This document shows positions 23,871-32,436 of a stretch of 64,000 nucleotides of DNA, in pieces; the stretch's first letter is position 1, and every line of letters starts with the position of its first letter. The notes beneath the pieces were generated by a model. It saw nothing but the letters and a program-made list of their open reading frames with translations. It ran no database searches and was not told the DNA's origin. The DNA comes from Cloacibacillus evryensis DSM 19522. Lineage in GTDB: Bacteria; Synergistota; Synergistia; Synergistales; Synergistaceae. The DNA is taken from contig NZ_KK073872.1 of the NCBI RefSeq assembly GCF_000585335.1, forward strand, positions 564,001 through 628,000, read 5' to 3'. A program made the position numbers and the translations under genes.

Positions 23871-25478
23871 ATGAAGATGGACGCTCTGAGATATAAATAC
23901 CCTTCGCGCCGTACTCTAGTCTATGGCTCGCGAGGCATGGTCGCCACCACGCAGCCGCTTGCCGCTCAGGCCGGCCTGGATATGCTGAAAAGGGGCGGGA
24001 ACGCGGTCGATGCCGCGGTGGCTGCGGCCGCCTGCCTGACGGTGGTGGAACCGACCAGCAACGGGATCGGCGGCGACGCTTTTGCGCTCGTATGGACGCG
24101 CGGCAGACTGCACGGCCTCAACTCCAGCGGATATGCGCCGGCGCTCGCGAACGCGGAGGAGCTGCGCGGAGCCGGCGGGGGAAAGATGCCGCTCTATGGG
24201 TGGCACGCCGTCACCGTCCCCGGGGCGCCCTACGCTTGGGCCGAGCTTAACGCCAAGTTCGGCCGCCTGCCGCTCGGCGAGCTTCTGGAACCGGCGATAC
24301 ACTATGCGCGTAAAGGTTTTCCCGTTTCGCCGACGGTAAGCCTGCTTTGGAAGAGAGCATTCGCCGGTTTCTCAAAGAACCTGGCAGGCGAAGAGTTTGC
24401 GCCGCTTTTTGAGTGTTTCACGGAAGGCGGGAAAACTCCTTCCGCGGGACAGCTCTGGCGTTGCGAGGCACAGGCGCGTACGCTGGAAAAGATCGCGGAG
24501 ACGAATGCGGCGGCTTTTTACACCGGGGAGCTTGCGGAGGCGATAGACCGCTTTTCGAGGGATCATCATGGCTGGCTGCGGGCCGAAGACCTCGCCTCGT
24601 TCACTCCGGAATGGGTGGAGCCGATATGCGCGAACTACCGGGGCTATGACGTCTGGGAGATACCGCCGAACGGCCAGGGCATCGTTGCGCTGATGGCGCT
24701 GAACATTCTGAAAAAATTTGAATTGGCGGAGCGTGAATGCGCGCGCAGTTATCACCTGCAGATAGAGGCGATAAAGCTGGCCTTTGCCGAGGCCATAGCC
24801 GAAGTCGGGGACCCGCGCTGCATGCGCCGTTCGGTGGGAGAACTGCTTTCCGAGGGGTTCGCCGAACATGGAGCGGCCCTTGTAGACCCCTCCGCGGCGG
24901 GGCTACCGACGTCGCGCCGCCAGTCGTCCGGCGGCACGGTATATCTAGCGGCGGCTGACGGAGAGGGGAACATGGTCTCGATGATCCAGAGCAACTACCG
25001 CGGCTTCGGGTCCGGACTCTGCGTGCCGGGGACGGGAATCGCCCTGCACAACCGCGGCAATAACTTTTCTCTCGACCCGTCGTCGCCGAACTTCCTCGCC
25101 CCGGGCAGGAAGCCGTATCATACGATAATACCGGGTTTCATAACCAGGGGCAACGAGCCGGTCGGCCCCTTCGGCGTAATGGGGGCCTTTATGCAGCCTC
25201 AGGGGCACCTCCAGATGATCGCCAATATGGTGGACTTCGAGCTGAATCCTCAGGAGGCGCTCGACGCGCCGCGGTGGCAGTGGCTGGAGGGCAGGAAGGT
25301 CGGACTTGAGCAGGGTGTGGAGAATCACATCATCAAAGAGCTTGCCTCAATGGGGCATGAAGTCCACGTCGATTACGATCAAACCTCTTACGGGCGCGGG
25401 CAGATGATAATACGCGGCGGCGGAGCCCTTATAGGAGCGACGGAGCCGAGGGCCGACGGATACATCGCCGTATACTAG
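23871..25478 (+). CDS. Gamma-glutamyltransferase family Ntn-hydrolase
   Basis: 535 aa. The N-terminal part has the family hallmark GMVATTQPLAAQAGLDMLKRGGNAVDAAVA and EPTSNGIGGDAFA. The autoprocessing and catalytic threonine is expected at Thr356 (SSGGTVYL), with the small subunit following (GNMVSMIQSNYRGFGSG). No signal peptide is seen, so it is likely cytoplasmic, closer to YwrD/oxamate-amidohydrolase-type members than to secreted GGT. It would hydrolyse gamma-glutamyl or related amides. The start is uncertain: ATG 23871 has little Shine-Dalgarno, GTG 23859 is upstream. It is monocistronic with its own terminator. Confidence 0.85.
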   Translation: MKMDALRYKYPSRRTLVYGSRGMVATTQPLAAQAGLDMLKRGGNAVDAAVAAAACLTVVEPTSNGIGGDAFALVWTRGRLHGLNSSGYAPALANAEELRGAGGGKMPLYGWHAVTVPGAPYAWAELNAKFGRLPLGELLEPAIHYARKGFPVSPTVSLLWKRAFAGFSKNLAGEEFAPLFECFTEGGKTPSAGQLWRCEAQARTLEKIAETNAAAFYTGELAEAIDRFSRDHHGWLRAEDLASFTPEWVEPICANYRGYDVWEIPPNGQGIVALMALNILKKFELAERECARSYHLQIEAIKLAFAEAIAEVGDPRCMRRSVGELLSEGFAEHGAALVDPSAAGLPTSRRQSSGGTVYLAAADGEGNMVSMIQSNYRGFGSGLCVPGTGIALHNRGNNFSLDPSSPNFLAPGRKPYHTIIPGFITRGNEPVGPFGVMGAFMQPQGHLQMIANMVDFELNPQEALDAPRWQWLEGRKVGLEQGVENHIIKELASMGHEVHVDYDQTSYGRGQMIIRGGGALIGATEPRADGYIAVY

Positions 25479-25550
25479 CGCCGGAACGCGGGATGCCGCC
25501 CCGCTCCCTGCATGATATGAGATGCAAGCTTGAATGTGGCTAATATCAGT

Positions 25551-25586
25551 AAGGCAGCCGTTGCTTTATCTGCGGCTGCCTTTATT
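25551..25586 (+). terminator. Intrinsic terminator after gamma-glutamyltransferase gene
   Basis: AAGGCAGCCG (25551-25560) pairs with CGGCTGCCTT (25573-25582), with a T-rich tail. Confidence 0.8.
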
Positions 25587-25716
25587 ATGTCCTTACGTGG
25601 GCGGTAAAGGCATAAGGGAGAGAAATTATTTTTATACTTGACTTTTCTTAAATTAGGGCTAAGCTACATGTTAATGTAATAAAAAAAAATACATATAATA
25701 TCCGGAGGTGCTGTTC

Positions 25717-27084
25717 ATGGAAATGTATGACGTTATAGTGATCGGTTTCGGCAAGGGAGGCAAAGTCCTTGCAAGTACCCTGGCGGCGCAGGGACAGAGG
25801 GTCGCGCTGGTGGAGAAGTCCGATAAAATGTACGGCGGGACATGTCCCAACGTGGGCTGCGTGCCCACAAAGTTCCTTGTCCACAGAGCGGAGATATCAC
25901 AAATAAAAGGATTTCCGGAATTCGCCCAAAAGGCGGCTTTTTACAGAGAGTCGATACTCGATAAAAAAGAGCTGCGGAAGAAGATCCTTGGCAAAATGTT
26001 TAACATGTTTGACAGCAACCCCAATATCACCCTTTATACCGGAACGGCGAAGTTCGTTTCTCCGAAAGAGATAGAGATTCGCGGCAAAGATTTTACCGCC
26101 GCAGCCACCGCGGACAGGATCGTGATCGACACCGGTTCCGTTCCCTTCATCCCCCCGATCGAGGGCCTTGGCGAGTGCGGGTGCGCGTATACCAGCGAAG
26201 GCATGCTCGACCTTGAAAAGCTGCCGGAGCGCCTCGTGATAATCGGCGGCGGGAACATCGGACTTGAGTTTGCCTCGTTCTACCGCCAATTCGGTTCGGA
26301 GGTGACGGTGCTTCAGGATCTGCCGGACTTCTTCCCGAACGAGGATGCCGACGTCGCCGCCGCGGTCAAAGAGACGATGGAGCGGCAGGGCGTCAAGTTT
26401 GTCTTCGGCGTGAAGGTCCTGTCGGTGAAGAATGACGCGGAGGGCGCAATTGTGAGATACAGCGCCGGCGGCGTGGAAAGAGAGGCAAAGGGCGACGCGG
26501 TGCTCGTATCCACGGGGCGTATCCCCAATACTCGCGAGCTGAATCTGGCGGCGGCCGGCGTAGAGACGACGCCGCGCGGCGCGATAGCCGTTGACGGGAA
26601 TATGCGTACGTCTGTGTCCGGCATATGGGCCATCGGCGATGTCGCCGGCAGCCCCCAGTTTACCTACATATCGCAGGATGACGCGCGTATCGTAATGGCC
26701 GATTTCAGCGGCGGCGGCAGGACAAGCGCCGGGCGCAACGTCCCCTACAGCATCTTCCTTGCGCCGCCGCTCTCGCGCGTGGGGCTGACGGAAAAGGCGG
26801 CGCTGGCACAGGGATACAAGACAAAGACGGCGGTGATCCCGGTGACGGGGCTGCCCAGATCCCACGTACTGGGGAGGTACACCGGACTGCTGAAGGCCGT
26901 CGTTGACGCTGACAGCGGCCTGATCCTCGGCGCCGCGCTGTACTGTGAAGAGTCCCACGAGCTGATAAACATCGTCACGCTGGCGATGAATGAGAAACTC
27001 CACTATACGGTGCTGCGGGACATGATCTTCACGCATCCCGTGATGAGCGAGGCGCTGAACGACCTCTTCGGCGCGGTTAAATAA
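25717..27084 (+). CDS. RclA-like pyridine nucleotide-disulfide oxidoreductase
   Basis: 455 aa from ATG 25717 (GGAGG upstream). FAD-binding GFGKGGK lies at about residues 10-16. The redox-active disulfide motif GGTCPNVGCVPTK (Cys43 and Cys48) has Thr-Lys in place of the lipoamide dehydrogenase Ser-Lys. An NAD(P)H Rossmann motif IIGGGNIGLEFAS follows, then AIGDVAG and a C-terminal HPVMSEAL. The Cys spacing and GFGK..K start match E. coli RclA, a flavoprotein that reduces Cu(II) and protects against hypochlorous acid. Mercuric reductase is less likely, lacking the heavy-metal domain and C-terminal cysteines. It is monocistronic. Confidence 0.8.
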   Translation: MEMYDVIVIGFGKGGKVLASTLAAQGQRVALVEKSDKMYGGTCPNVGCVPTKFLVHRAEISQIKGFPEFAQKAAFYRESILDKKELRKKILGKMFNMFDSNPNITLYTGTAKFVSPKEIEIRGKDFTAAATADRIVIDTGSVPFIPPIEGLGECGCAYTSEGMLDLEKLPERLVIIGGGNIGLEFASFYRQFGSEVTVLQDLPDFFPNEDADVAAAVKETMERQGVKFVFGVKVLSVKNDAEGAIVRYSAGGVEREAKGDAVLVSTGRIPNTRELNLAAAGVETTPRGAIAVDGNMRTSVSGIWAIGDVAGSPQFTYISQDDARIVMADFSGGGRTSAGRNVPYSIFLAPPLSRVGLTEKAALAQGYKTKTAVIPVTGLPRSHVLGRYTGLLKAVVDADSGLILGAALYCEESHELINIVTLAMNEKLHYTVLRDMIFTHPVMSEALNDLFGAVK

Positions 27085-27142
27085 AGCCTGGCCGTAAAGA
27101 CCGGAGGATGTCCCGCGATGATGCGGGGAATGAGATAAAATC

Positions 27143-27179
27143 AAAGAGGGACATGCCGTTTATCGACATGTCCCTCTTT
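27143..27179. terminator. Bidirectional terminator between convergent genes
   Basis: AAAGAGGGACATG (27143-27155) pairs perfectly with CATGTCCCTCTTT (27167-27179). A-rich and T-rich flanks serve both strands. Confidence 0.85.
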
Positions 27180-27206
27180 ATAAAGAATCTGCCTTTATAT
27201 GCGGCG

Positions 27207-27947
27207 TCATTTGCCGTATATTTTTATTCCGGCGCGCTCCGCGGCATTCTTGAGATGCGTGAGCGCCGCCTCCTGCGCCGCGGCGGCCTCTTTGGCCAAG
27301 ATGAATTTCACCACGCGCCGGTGCTCCTCGAGGACGTTATGCGCCCTCTCCGGCGAGGCCATCGTCCGTATTCGCAGTTCTTTCGCCAGGTCGTGCAGCT
27401 TTCCCTGTAAAAACAGAATAAATTCTATCAACACCGGATTATGGCTCGCGCGCGCGATCGCCGCGTTGTAGCGGTCGTGGGCCTCCGCCCCCGGGGCCTT
27501 GTCGCTGACAGCCTCTTCCATTTCCCTGAAAGAGGCCATTATCTCCTCGATATCCTCCTGCGTGCGCCGCGTCGCGGCAAGCCCGGCCGCCTCTGATTCA
27601 AGCAGGGCGCGCATTTCATAGAAATAGTTTATCTCGTCCATGGAGATCGTTTCGAAGACGTCGGAAAACCTGAATGCCTGCCGGCTGCGCGCGTTCTTCA
27701 CAACGATGCCGCGTCCCTGCTTCGATTCGAGGATGTCTTCATTCTTAAGGCTGGCGATGGCTTCGCGGAGAATGGTGCGGCTCACGCCGTACCTCTGGGC
27801 AAGCTCAATCTCCGGCGGCAGCTTGTCTCCCACAGTGAGCTGTCCCGATTGTATCTCGGATAAGATCAGCTTCGATATCTGAGACGACAATCTTTCCGCT
27901 TTGACCGGCATCACCGGCGGAATATTTTTTTCCAGGATTGGATCCAT
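27207..27947 (-). CDS. GntR family (FCD domain) transcriptional regulator
   Basis: 246 aa from the ATG at 27947 (GAGGGG upstream on the minus strand). The winged helix-turn-helix (residues about 18-80) shows GDKLPPEIELAQRYGVSRTILREAIASL and GRGIVV. The C-terminal all-helical FCD effector domain has the usual D..FH/H pattern reduced to NYFYEMRALLESEAAGLAA, HDRYNAAIARASHNPVL and EEHRRVV. It is divergent from the peptidase/transporter operon starting at 28191 and most likely represses it until the substrate or a breakdown product binds. FadR-type members recognise short inverted repeats; one palindrome lies in the shared promoter region. Confidence 0.88.
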   Translation of the reverse strand: MDPILEKNIPPVMPVKAERLSSQISKLILSEIQSGQLTVGDKLPPEIELAQRYGVSRTILREAIASLKNEDILESKQGRGIVVKNARSRQAFRFSDVFETISMDEINYFYEMRALLESEAAGLAATRRTQEDIEEIMASFREMEEAVSDKAPGAEAHDRYNAAIARASHNPVLIEFILFLQGKLHDLAKELRIRTMASPERAHNVLEEHRRVVKFILAKEAAAAQEAALTHLKNAAERAGIKIYGK

Positions 27948-28093
27948 ATGAGAACCCCTCTTTCGAAACTGCTTCCGAATCATCAATATCCTACCTTTTT
28001 ATTTAGTTTATCGCAAGTATCGCCGCGCATAAAACTATTTTGATTGAATTTTTACAGAAATACAAAAAAATGTTTAAAAACTGTCTAAAGCTA

Positions 28094-28142
28094 TTGACAT
28101 ATTTTTGTATGATTGTAGTATTATATTATAAAATGATCATTT
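28094..28142 (+). promoter_or_regulatory. Promoter and palindromic operator of the peptidase/ABC operon
   Basis: TTGACA (28094-28099), a 19-base spacer and TATTAT (28119-28124), then the perfect 12-bp palindrome AAATGATCATTT (28131-28142) around the expected transcription start. It lies between the divergent GntR gene and the operon, so it is a good candidate GntR operator. Confidence 0.55.
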
Positions 28143-28190
28143 AGAAAAACGTTTCACAGGCAGATGCTTTATCAAAGAGGAGTGGTTTTT

Positions 28191-29165
28191 TTGGAAATGA
28201 AAGAGGCGCTTATGATGCAGGGAGCCAGGACGATCATGGACAACTGCGTCTCGCTCAGGGCCGGGGAGACGGTGCTCATCGTTACCGACATGGTCCAGGA
28301 AAAAATCGCCAAGGTCTTATCGGCGGCGGCAGTGGAGCGCGGCGCGGAGGTCATCGTGAGCATAATGAAGCCGCGTAAAAGGGCGGGAGAGGAACCGCCT
28401 AAGATCATCGCCGAAAGCATGAAGCACGCGGATGTCGTTCTAATCCCCGTCAGTTATTCCGTGACGCACACCTTCGCCGTGAAAGAGGCGGCGGAGAGCG
28501 GCGCGCGGCTGTTGGTCCTCACCGATTTCACGGAAGAGATGCTCATCTCCGGCGGCATAGAGGCCGATTTCAGGTCAATCAAGCCGATTTGCAAAGGGGT
28601 GGCCGACGCCTTTACTAAGGGCAGCAAGGTTCACGTCACGACGCCGGGCGGTACCGATCTTTGGCTTGACATCACCGGCAGGCGCGGCAACGCCCTCTAC
28701 TGTGTCGTAGAACCGGGAGAATTTTCTACGATACCGACGGTGGAGGCCAACTCATCTCCCGTCGAAGGCTCGGCGAACGGGCGCATCGTAGCGGACGCCA
28801 GCATTCCCTATCTTGGGATCGGCGTGCTGGACGAGCCGGTGGTCGTGGACGTAAAAGATGGATTCATCACCGACATCAGGGGCGGGCGGCAGGCTGAAGT
28901 GCTGAAAAGGGATCTTGCGAGCCACAACGACCCGAACTGCTACAACATCGCGGAGCTCGGCGTCGGCCTTAACCCCAAATGCAGGCTTTGCGGCATCATG
29001 CTCGAGGACGAAGGCGTGATCTCGACGGCGCACATCGGCATCGGCACGAGCATCACGCTCGGCGGCGTCGTCAAGGCCCCCACCCATTATGACCTTCTGA
29101 TGTGGAATCCCAGGATCGAGGTCGACGGAAGGGTGATCGTCGACGGGAACGAAATTTTTATTTGA
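28191..29165 (+). CDS. M29-like aminopeptidase family protein
   Basis: 324 aa from TTG 28191, chosen because AAAGAGGAG lies about eight bases before it; ATG 28197 is the alternative. The sequence shows the helical N-domain (GARTIMDNCVSLRAGETVLIV) and C-terminal metal-site-like segments (TVEANSSPVEGSANG, GEFSTIPT, NIAELGVGLNPKC, TAHIGIGTS) of the aminopeptidase T / NicX superfamily. At 324 residues it is shorter than classical M29 enzymes. It probably hydrolyses N-terminal residues from an imported peptide, but ring-cleaving dioxygenases belong to the same superfamily, so activity is not certain. First gene of the operon. Confidence 0.75.
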   Translation: MEMKEALMMQGARTIMDNCVSLRAGETVLIVTDMVQEKIAKVLSAAAVERGAEVIVSIMKPRKRAGEEPPKIIAESMKHADVVLIPVSYSVTHTFAVKEAAESGARLLVLTDFTEEMLISGGIEADFRSIKPICKGVADAFTKGSKVHVTTPGGTDLWLDITGRRGNALYCVVEPGEFSTIPTVEANSSPVEGSANGRIVADASIPYLGIGVLDEPVVVDVKDGFITDIRGGRQAEVLKRDLASHNDPNCYNIAELGVGLNPKCRLCGIMLEDEGVISTAHIGIGTSITLGGVVKAPTHYDLLMWNPRIEVDGRVIVDGNEIFI

Positions 29166-29230
29166 AGCGATAAGAGCTGGGCGACTCTTAAAATACGGTC
29201 CAAATTTATATTTAGGGGAGGTAGTTGGTA

Positions 29231-30424
29231 ATGAAGAAATCGGCTCTATTGTTGGTGGTTTCGTTGTTTTTGTTCGCAAGCGCCGCCGCGTCGTTCGCGG
29301 ACGCCCCATTTCATATCGGGATAGCGACGCTCACGGTTTCCCAGGCGGAGGATACGTACCGCGGCGCTGAGTATATGGTGAAAAAGTATGGTGATACCAG
29401 CAGCGGCGGTATGATCAAACACATAACCATGCCCGATAATTTTATGCAGGAAATGGAGACCACCATATCGCAGATAGCCGGACTCGCCGACGATCCGAAG
29501 ATCAAGGCTATCGTCGTCGTGGAAGCGATACCCGGTACGACCGAAGCGCTGCGCAGGGTAAAGGAAAAGAGAAAAGATATAATCTGCCTCACAGGTTCCC
29601 CGCAGGAGGATCCTAACGTTATCTCCTCTGTCGCCGATTACAGCGTCGCCTCGGATAAGATAATAAGAGGATATTTAAATATTTACGCCGCGAAAAAGCT
29701 GGGAGCAAAGACTTTCGTCATTATTTCCTTCCCGCGTCACATGAGCTATGAACTGCAGGCGCGCCGCCGCGCCATCTTTGAAGAGGCGTGCAAAGACCTG
29801 GGGCTCAAGTATGTATTTGAAACCGCCCCAGACCCTGTGAGCGACGTAGGCGTTGCCGGAGCCCAGCAGTTCATACTTGAGAAGGTGCCGGCCTGGATCA
29901 ACAAATACGGCAAAGACACGGCCTTCTTCTGCACAAACGACGCGCAGACGGAGCCGCTGCTCAGGCAAGTCGCGAAATACGGAGCCATCTTCATCGAACC
30001 AGATCTTCCGTCGCCGCTTATGGGATATCCCGGTGCCTTTGGCATAGACCTCAAGAAAGAGGCGGGCAACTGGCCGGCGATAATGGACAAGGTCGAAAAG
30101 ACGGTCATCGCGGCCGGCGGAAAAGGCCGGATGGGAACCTGCTCATATTCGCAGTCATGGGCGACGGTATGCGCTCTTACGGAATATGGCAAGCAGATCG
30201 TCGAAAAGAAGGCGAAGCTCGGGAAGCCGAAAGATCTGCTTGAGTGCTACGATACCTATACTCCAGGCGCGAAATGGTTCATAAGGCCTTACACGGAACT
30301 TGGCACCGGCGTTACCAACAAAAAATATCAGCTCATCTATCAGGATACCTATATATTCGGAAAAGGCTATCTGAAACTCACCAGTGTCAAAGTCCCGGAG
30401 AAATACCTTAACCTGAAAAAATAA
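29231..30424 (+). CDS. DUF3798 periplasmic substrate-binding protein
   Basis: 397 aa from ATG 29231 with GGGGAGG upstream. The first 24 residues form a signal peptide (MKKSALLLVVSLFLFASAAA then SFADA). The mature protein has the two-lobed periplasmic-binding look of sugar/BMP-type receptors (HIGIATLTVSQAEDTYRGAE, KAIVVVEAIPGTTEALR, TAFFCTNDAQTEPLLRQ) and matches what I know of the DUF3798 family, typical of Synergistota and Fusobacteria. It should feed the ABC transporter encoded at 32437-36202. No lipobox cysteine is visible. Ligand unknown. Confidence 0.75.
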   Translation: MKKSALLLVVSLFLFASAAASFADAPFHIGIATLTVSQAEDTYRGAEYMVKKYGDTSSGGMIKHITMPDNFMQEMETTISQIAGLADDPKIKAIVVVEAIPGTTEALRRVKEKRKDIICLTGSPQEDPNVISSVADYSVASDKIIRGYLNIYAAKKLGAKTFVIISFPRHMSYELQARRRAIFEEACKDLGLKYVFETAPDPVSDVGVAGAQQFILEKVPAWINKYGKDTAFFCTNDAQTEPLLRQVAKYGAIFIEPDLPSPLMGYPGAFGIDLKKEAGNWPAIMDKVEKTVIAAGGKGRMGTCSYSQSWATVCALTEYGKQIVEKKAKLGKPKDLLECYDTYTPGAKWFIRPYTELGTGVTNKKYQLIYQDTYIFGKGYLKLTSVKVPEKYLNLKK

Positions 30425-30619
30425 TGGTTTCCCGGACGAATACGAAGTAAAAGTACCAATTAAATGATTGTCAGCGGGGGCTGCGGCTATTCACTTCTTT
30501 AACCTTCGGCGGGCGCTCAGCCGGCGGGAATTCGTTTGCCGAAGGTAATTTAAGCCGCGTAAGTCCCCTTGTCATTCCTTAGCTTTATTCAACGCGGCTC
30601 CTATTTGGGAGGAAAATCC

Positions 30620-32419
30620 ATGGACTTTTTAGGTAAACTTGGTGTCATACGTGAAAAAATGAGAGGGAACGGCGTGGGAGCCGTTGTGCTGCCCTCGGCT
30701 GATCCGCACCAGAGCCCGTCGGTCTCGGCTCACTGGAAAACGGTACAGTGGCTCACCGGCTTCTCCGGCAGTCTTGCCATCTGCATAATATCGGCAGATG
30801 CCGCCGCTTTATGGACGGACGGCAGATACCTCCTGCAAGCGCAGAGAGAGCTTGAGGGGAAAGATGTGGAAATTTACATCTCTTCCGATCCTGACGCCCC
30901 TGATTATACGCAGTGGATATGCGGCCATATAAAAGACGGGGAAACGGCGGTTGTCGATAAGAGCCTGATATCCGCGGCTGAATATAACTCTGTTTCTCAA
31001 AAACTTGCCTTGAAAAATATAAAAATAGACGACTACGATGATTATGTAGGAGAATTTTGGAAAGAGCGTCCGCCAATATCGCGTGAACCTTTATTCGAAC
31101 TTGCCGACGCTTACGCTGGTGTTTCAAGAAAAGCAAAGGCCGAATCAGTTCGGGCAAAGATGAGGGAGAAACAAGCCGACTGCTATATCGCCTCTTCTCT
31201 GGACGCCGTCGCCTGGCTGACCAATCTGCGCGGCGGCGACAATCCGATATACCCGCTCTTTCACTCCTACCTTTTATTTACGGAAGAAAATATTTGGCTC
31301 TGCGCGGAGCTTTCCAAGGTCGGCGCGGATATCGCGGAGAAGTTAAAGAGCGACGGCTTCAGACTCTGCGGGCTAAATGACATATTTGCCCTGGCCGCGG
31401 TTGAAACCGTGGGAAAAAGGGTGTATTTGGATAGGTACAAAACTTCCGCGCGGCTCTGTGATTCGCTGCCGCAGAAATCCTCCGTAGTAGAGGGCATCGA
31501 CTTGATCACGTCGATAAAATCGAAAAAAAGCGAAGCCGAACGTGAGAATATACGCCTCAGCAATATCAAGGAATGCGTCGCTCTCTGCCGCCTCATAAAA
31601 TATATCAAGGAAAATGTCGGCAAGAGCGCTATGGACGAATATGGCATTGGACAAAAGGTCAATGAATTTCGCGCCATGGATCCGCTTTTTATGCGTCCGG
31701 CGAATGTGCCGATCGTAGCGGTTTCGGAGAACGCGGCCCTGCCTCACTATAAACCGCGGCAAGGCGCCAGTCGGGCAATTGAGCCCAATGGTTTTCTGCT
31801 CTTTGACCTTTGCGCGCATTATTACACCGGCAGCACCGATATAACGCGCACGATCCAGATCGGCCCCTTAAGCGATGAGATGCGCCGCGATTATACCAAC
31901 GTGCTCAAAGCCCATATATCTCTCGCCACTCTTGTTTTCCCCTTTGGGACTACCGGTTTCGTCATTGACGGCATCGTGAAATCGCACCAGTGGCGCAGAC
32001 GCATGAACTATGACACCGGCACGGGGCATGGTATAGGCTATTGTCTTGACATTCATGAAGGGCCGTGCAAGATCGTGAGCGAATTCAGCCCGCTTTTTCC
32101 GTATGCGATGACTGTCCCGCTTGACGTTGGCATGCTCTTTTCAAACGAACCAGGGGTATATAAGAAGGGCAGGTTCGGAGTCCGCCTTGAAAATAATATC
32201 ATGGTCCGCGAGGATTGCGTCAATGAATTCGGCCGTTTCTTAAAATTTGAGACGCTCACTTATTGTCCATTTGAACGCGGCGCGATAGTCAAAGAGATGC
32301 TGACCGAAGAAGAGCTTGAATGGCTTAACGCGTATCACAGGAAAACATACGTAATACTGTCGCCATGCCTTAACGCCGAGGAAAAAGCATGGCTCAAAAA
32401 CGAGACGGCGGAAATGTAA
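30620..32419 (+). CDS. Xaa-Pro aminopeptidase (M24B), three-domain form
   Basis: 599 aa from ATG 30620 (GGGAGGA upstream). Two creatinase-like N-domains (ADPHQSPSVSAHWKTVQWLTGFSGS and a second around residue 180-300) precede a pita-bread catalytic domain. Metal ligands are Asp396 and Asp407 (FDLCAHYYTGSTDITRT), His470 (GTGHGIG), Glu510 (SNEPGVY) and Glu524 (VRLENN). It removes N-terminal residues ahead of proline. The length matches the approximately 600-residue eukaryotic-type aminopeptidase P. In the middle of a transporter operon it suggests that imported cargo contains Xaa-Pro bonds. The 195-base gap upstream carries an imperfect inverted repeat (AGCCGCG / CGCGGCT) but no clear terminator. 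Confidence 0.9.
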   Translation: MDFLGKLGVIREKMRGNGVGAVVLPSADPHQSPSVSAHWKTVQWLTGFSGSLAICIISADAAALWTDGRYLLQAQRELEGKDVEIYISSDPDAPDYTQWICGHIKDGETAVVDKSLISAAEYNSVSQKLALKNIKIDDYDDYVGEFWKERPPISREPLFELADAYAGVSRKAKAESVRAKMREKQADCYIASSLDAVAWLTNLRGGDNPIYPLFHSYLLFTEENIWLCAELSKVGADIAEKLKSDGFRLCGLNDIFALAAVETVGKRVYLDRYKTSARLCDSLPQKSSVVEGIDLITSIKSKKSEAERENIRLSNIKECVALCRLIKYIKENVGKSAMDEYGIGQKVNEFRAMDPLFMRPANVPIVAVSENAALPHYKPRQGASRAIEPNGFLLFDLCAHYYTGSTDITRTIQIGPLSDEMRRDYTNVLKAHISLATLVFPFGTTGFVIDGIVKSHQWRRRMNYDTGTGHGIGYCLDIHEGPCKIVSEFSPLFPYAMTVPLDVGMLFSNEPGVYKKGRFGVRLENNIMVREDCVNEFGRFLKFETLTYCPFERGAIVKEMLTEEELEWLNAYHRKTYVILSPCLNAEEKAWLKNETAEM

Positions 32420-32436
32420 CGAAAGAGGTGAGTAAA

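Noticed and set aside
25897-27144. 415-codon minus-strand frame opposite the RclA-like gene
   Set aside because: The plus strand encodes a full set of disulfide oxidoreductase motifs; the minus frame is Arg/His-rich noise.
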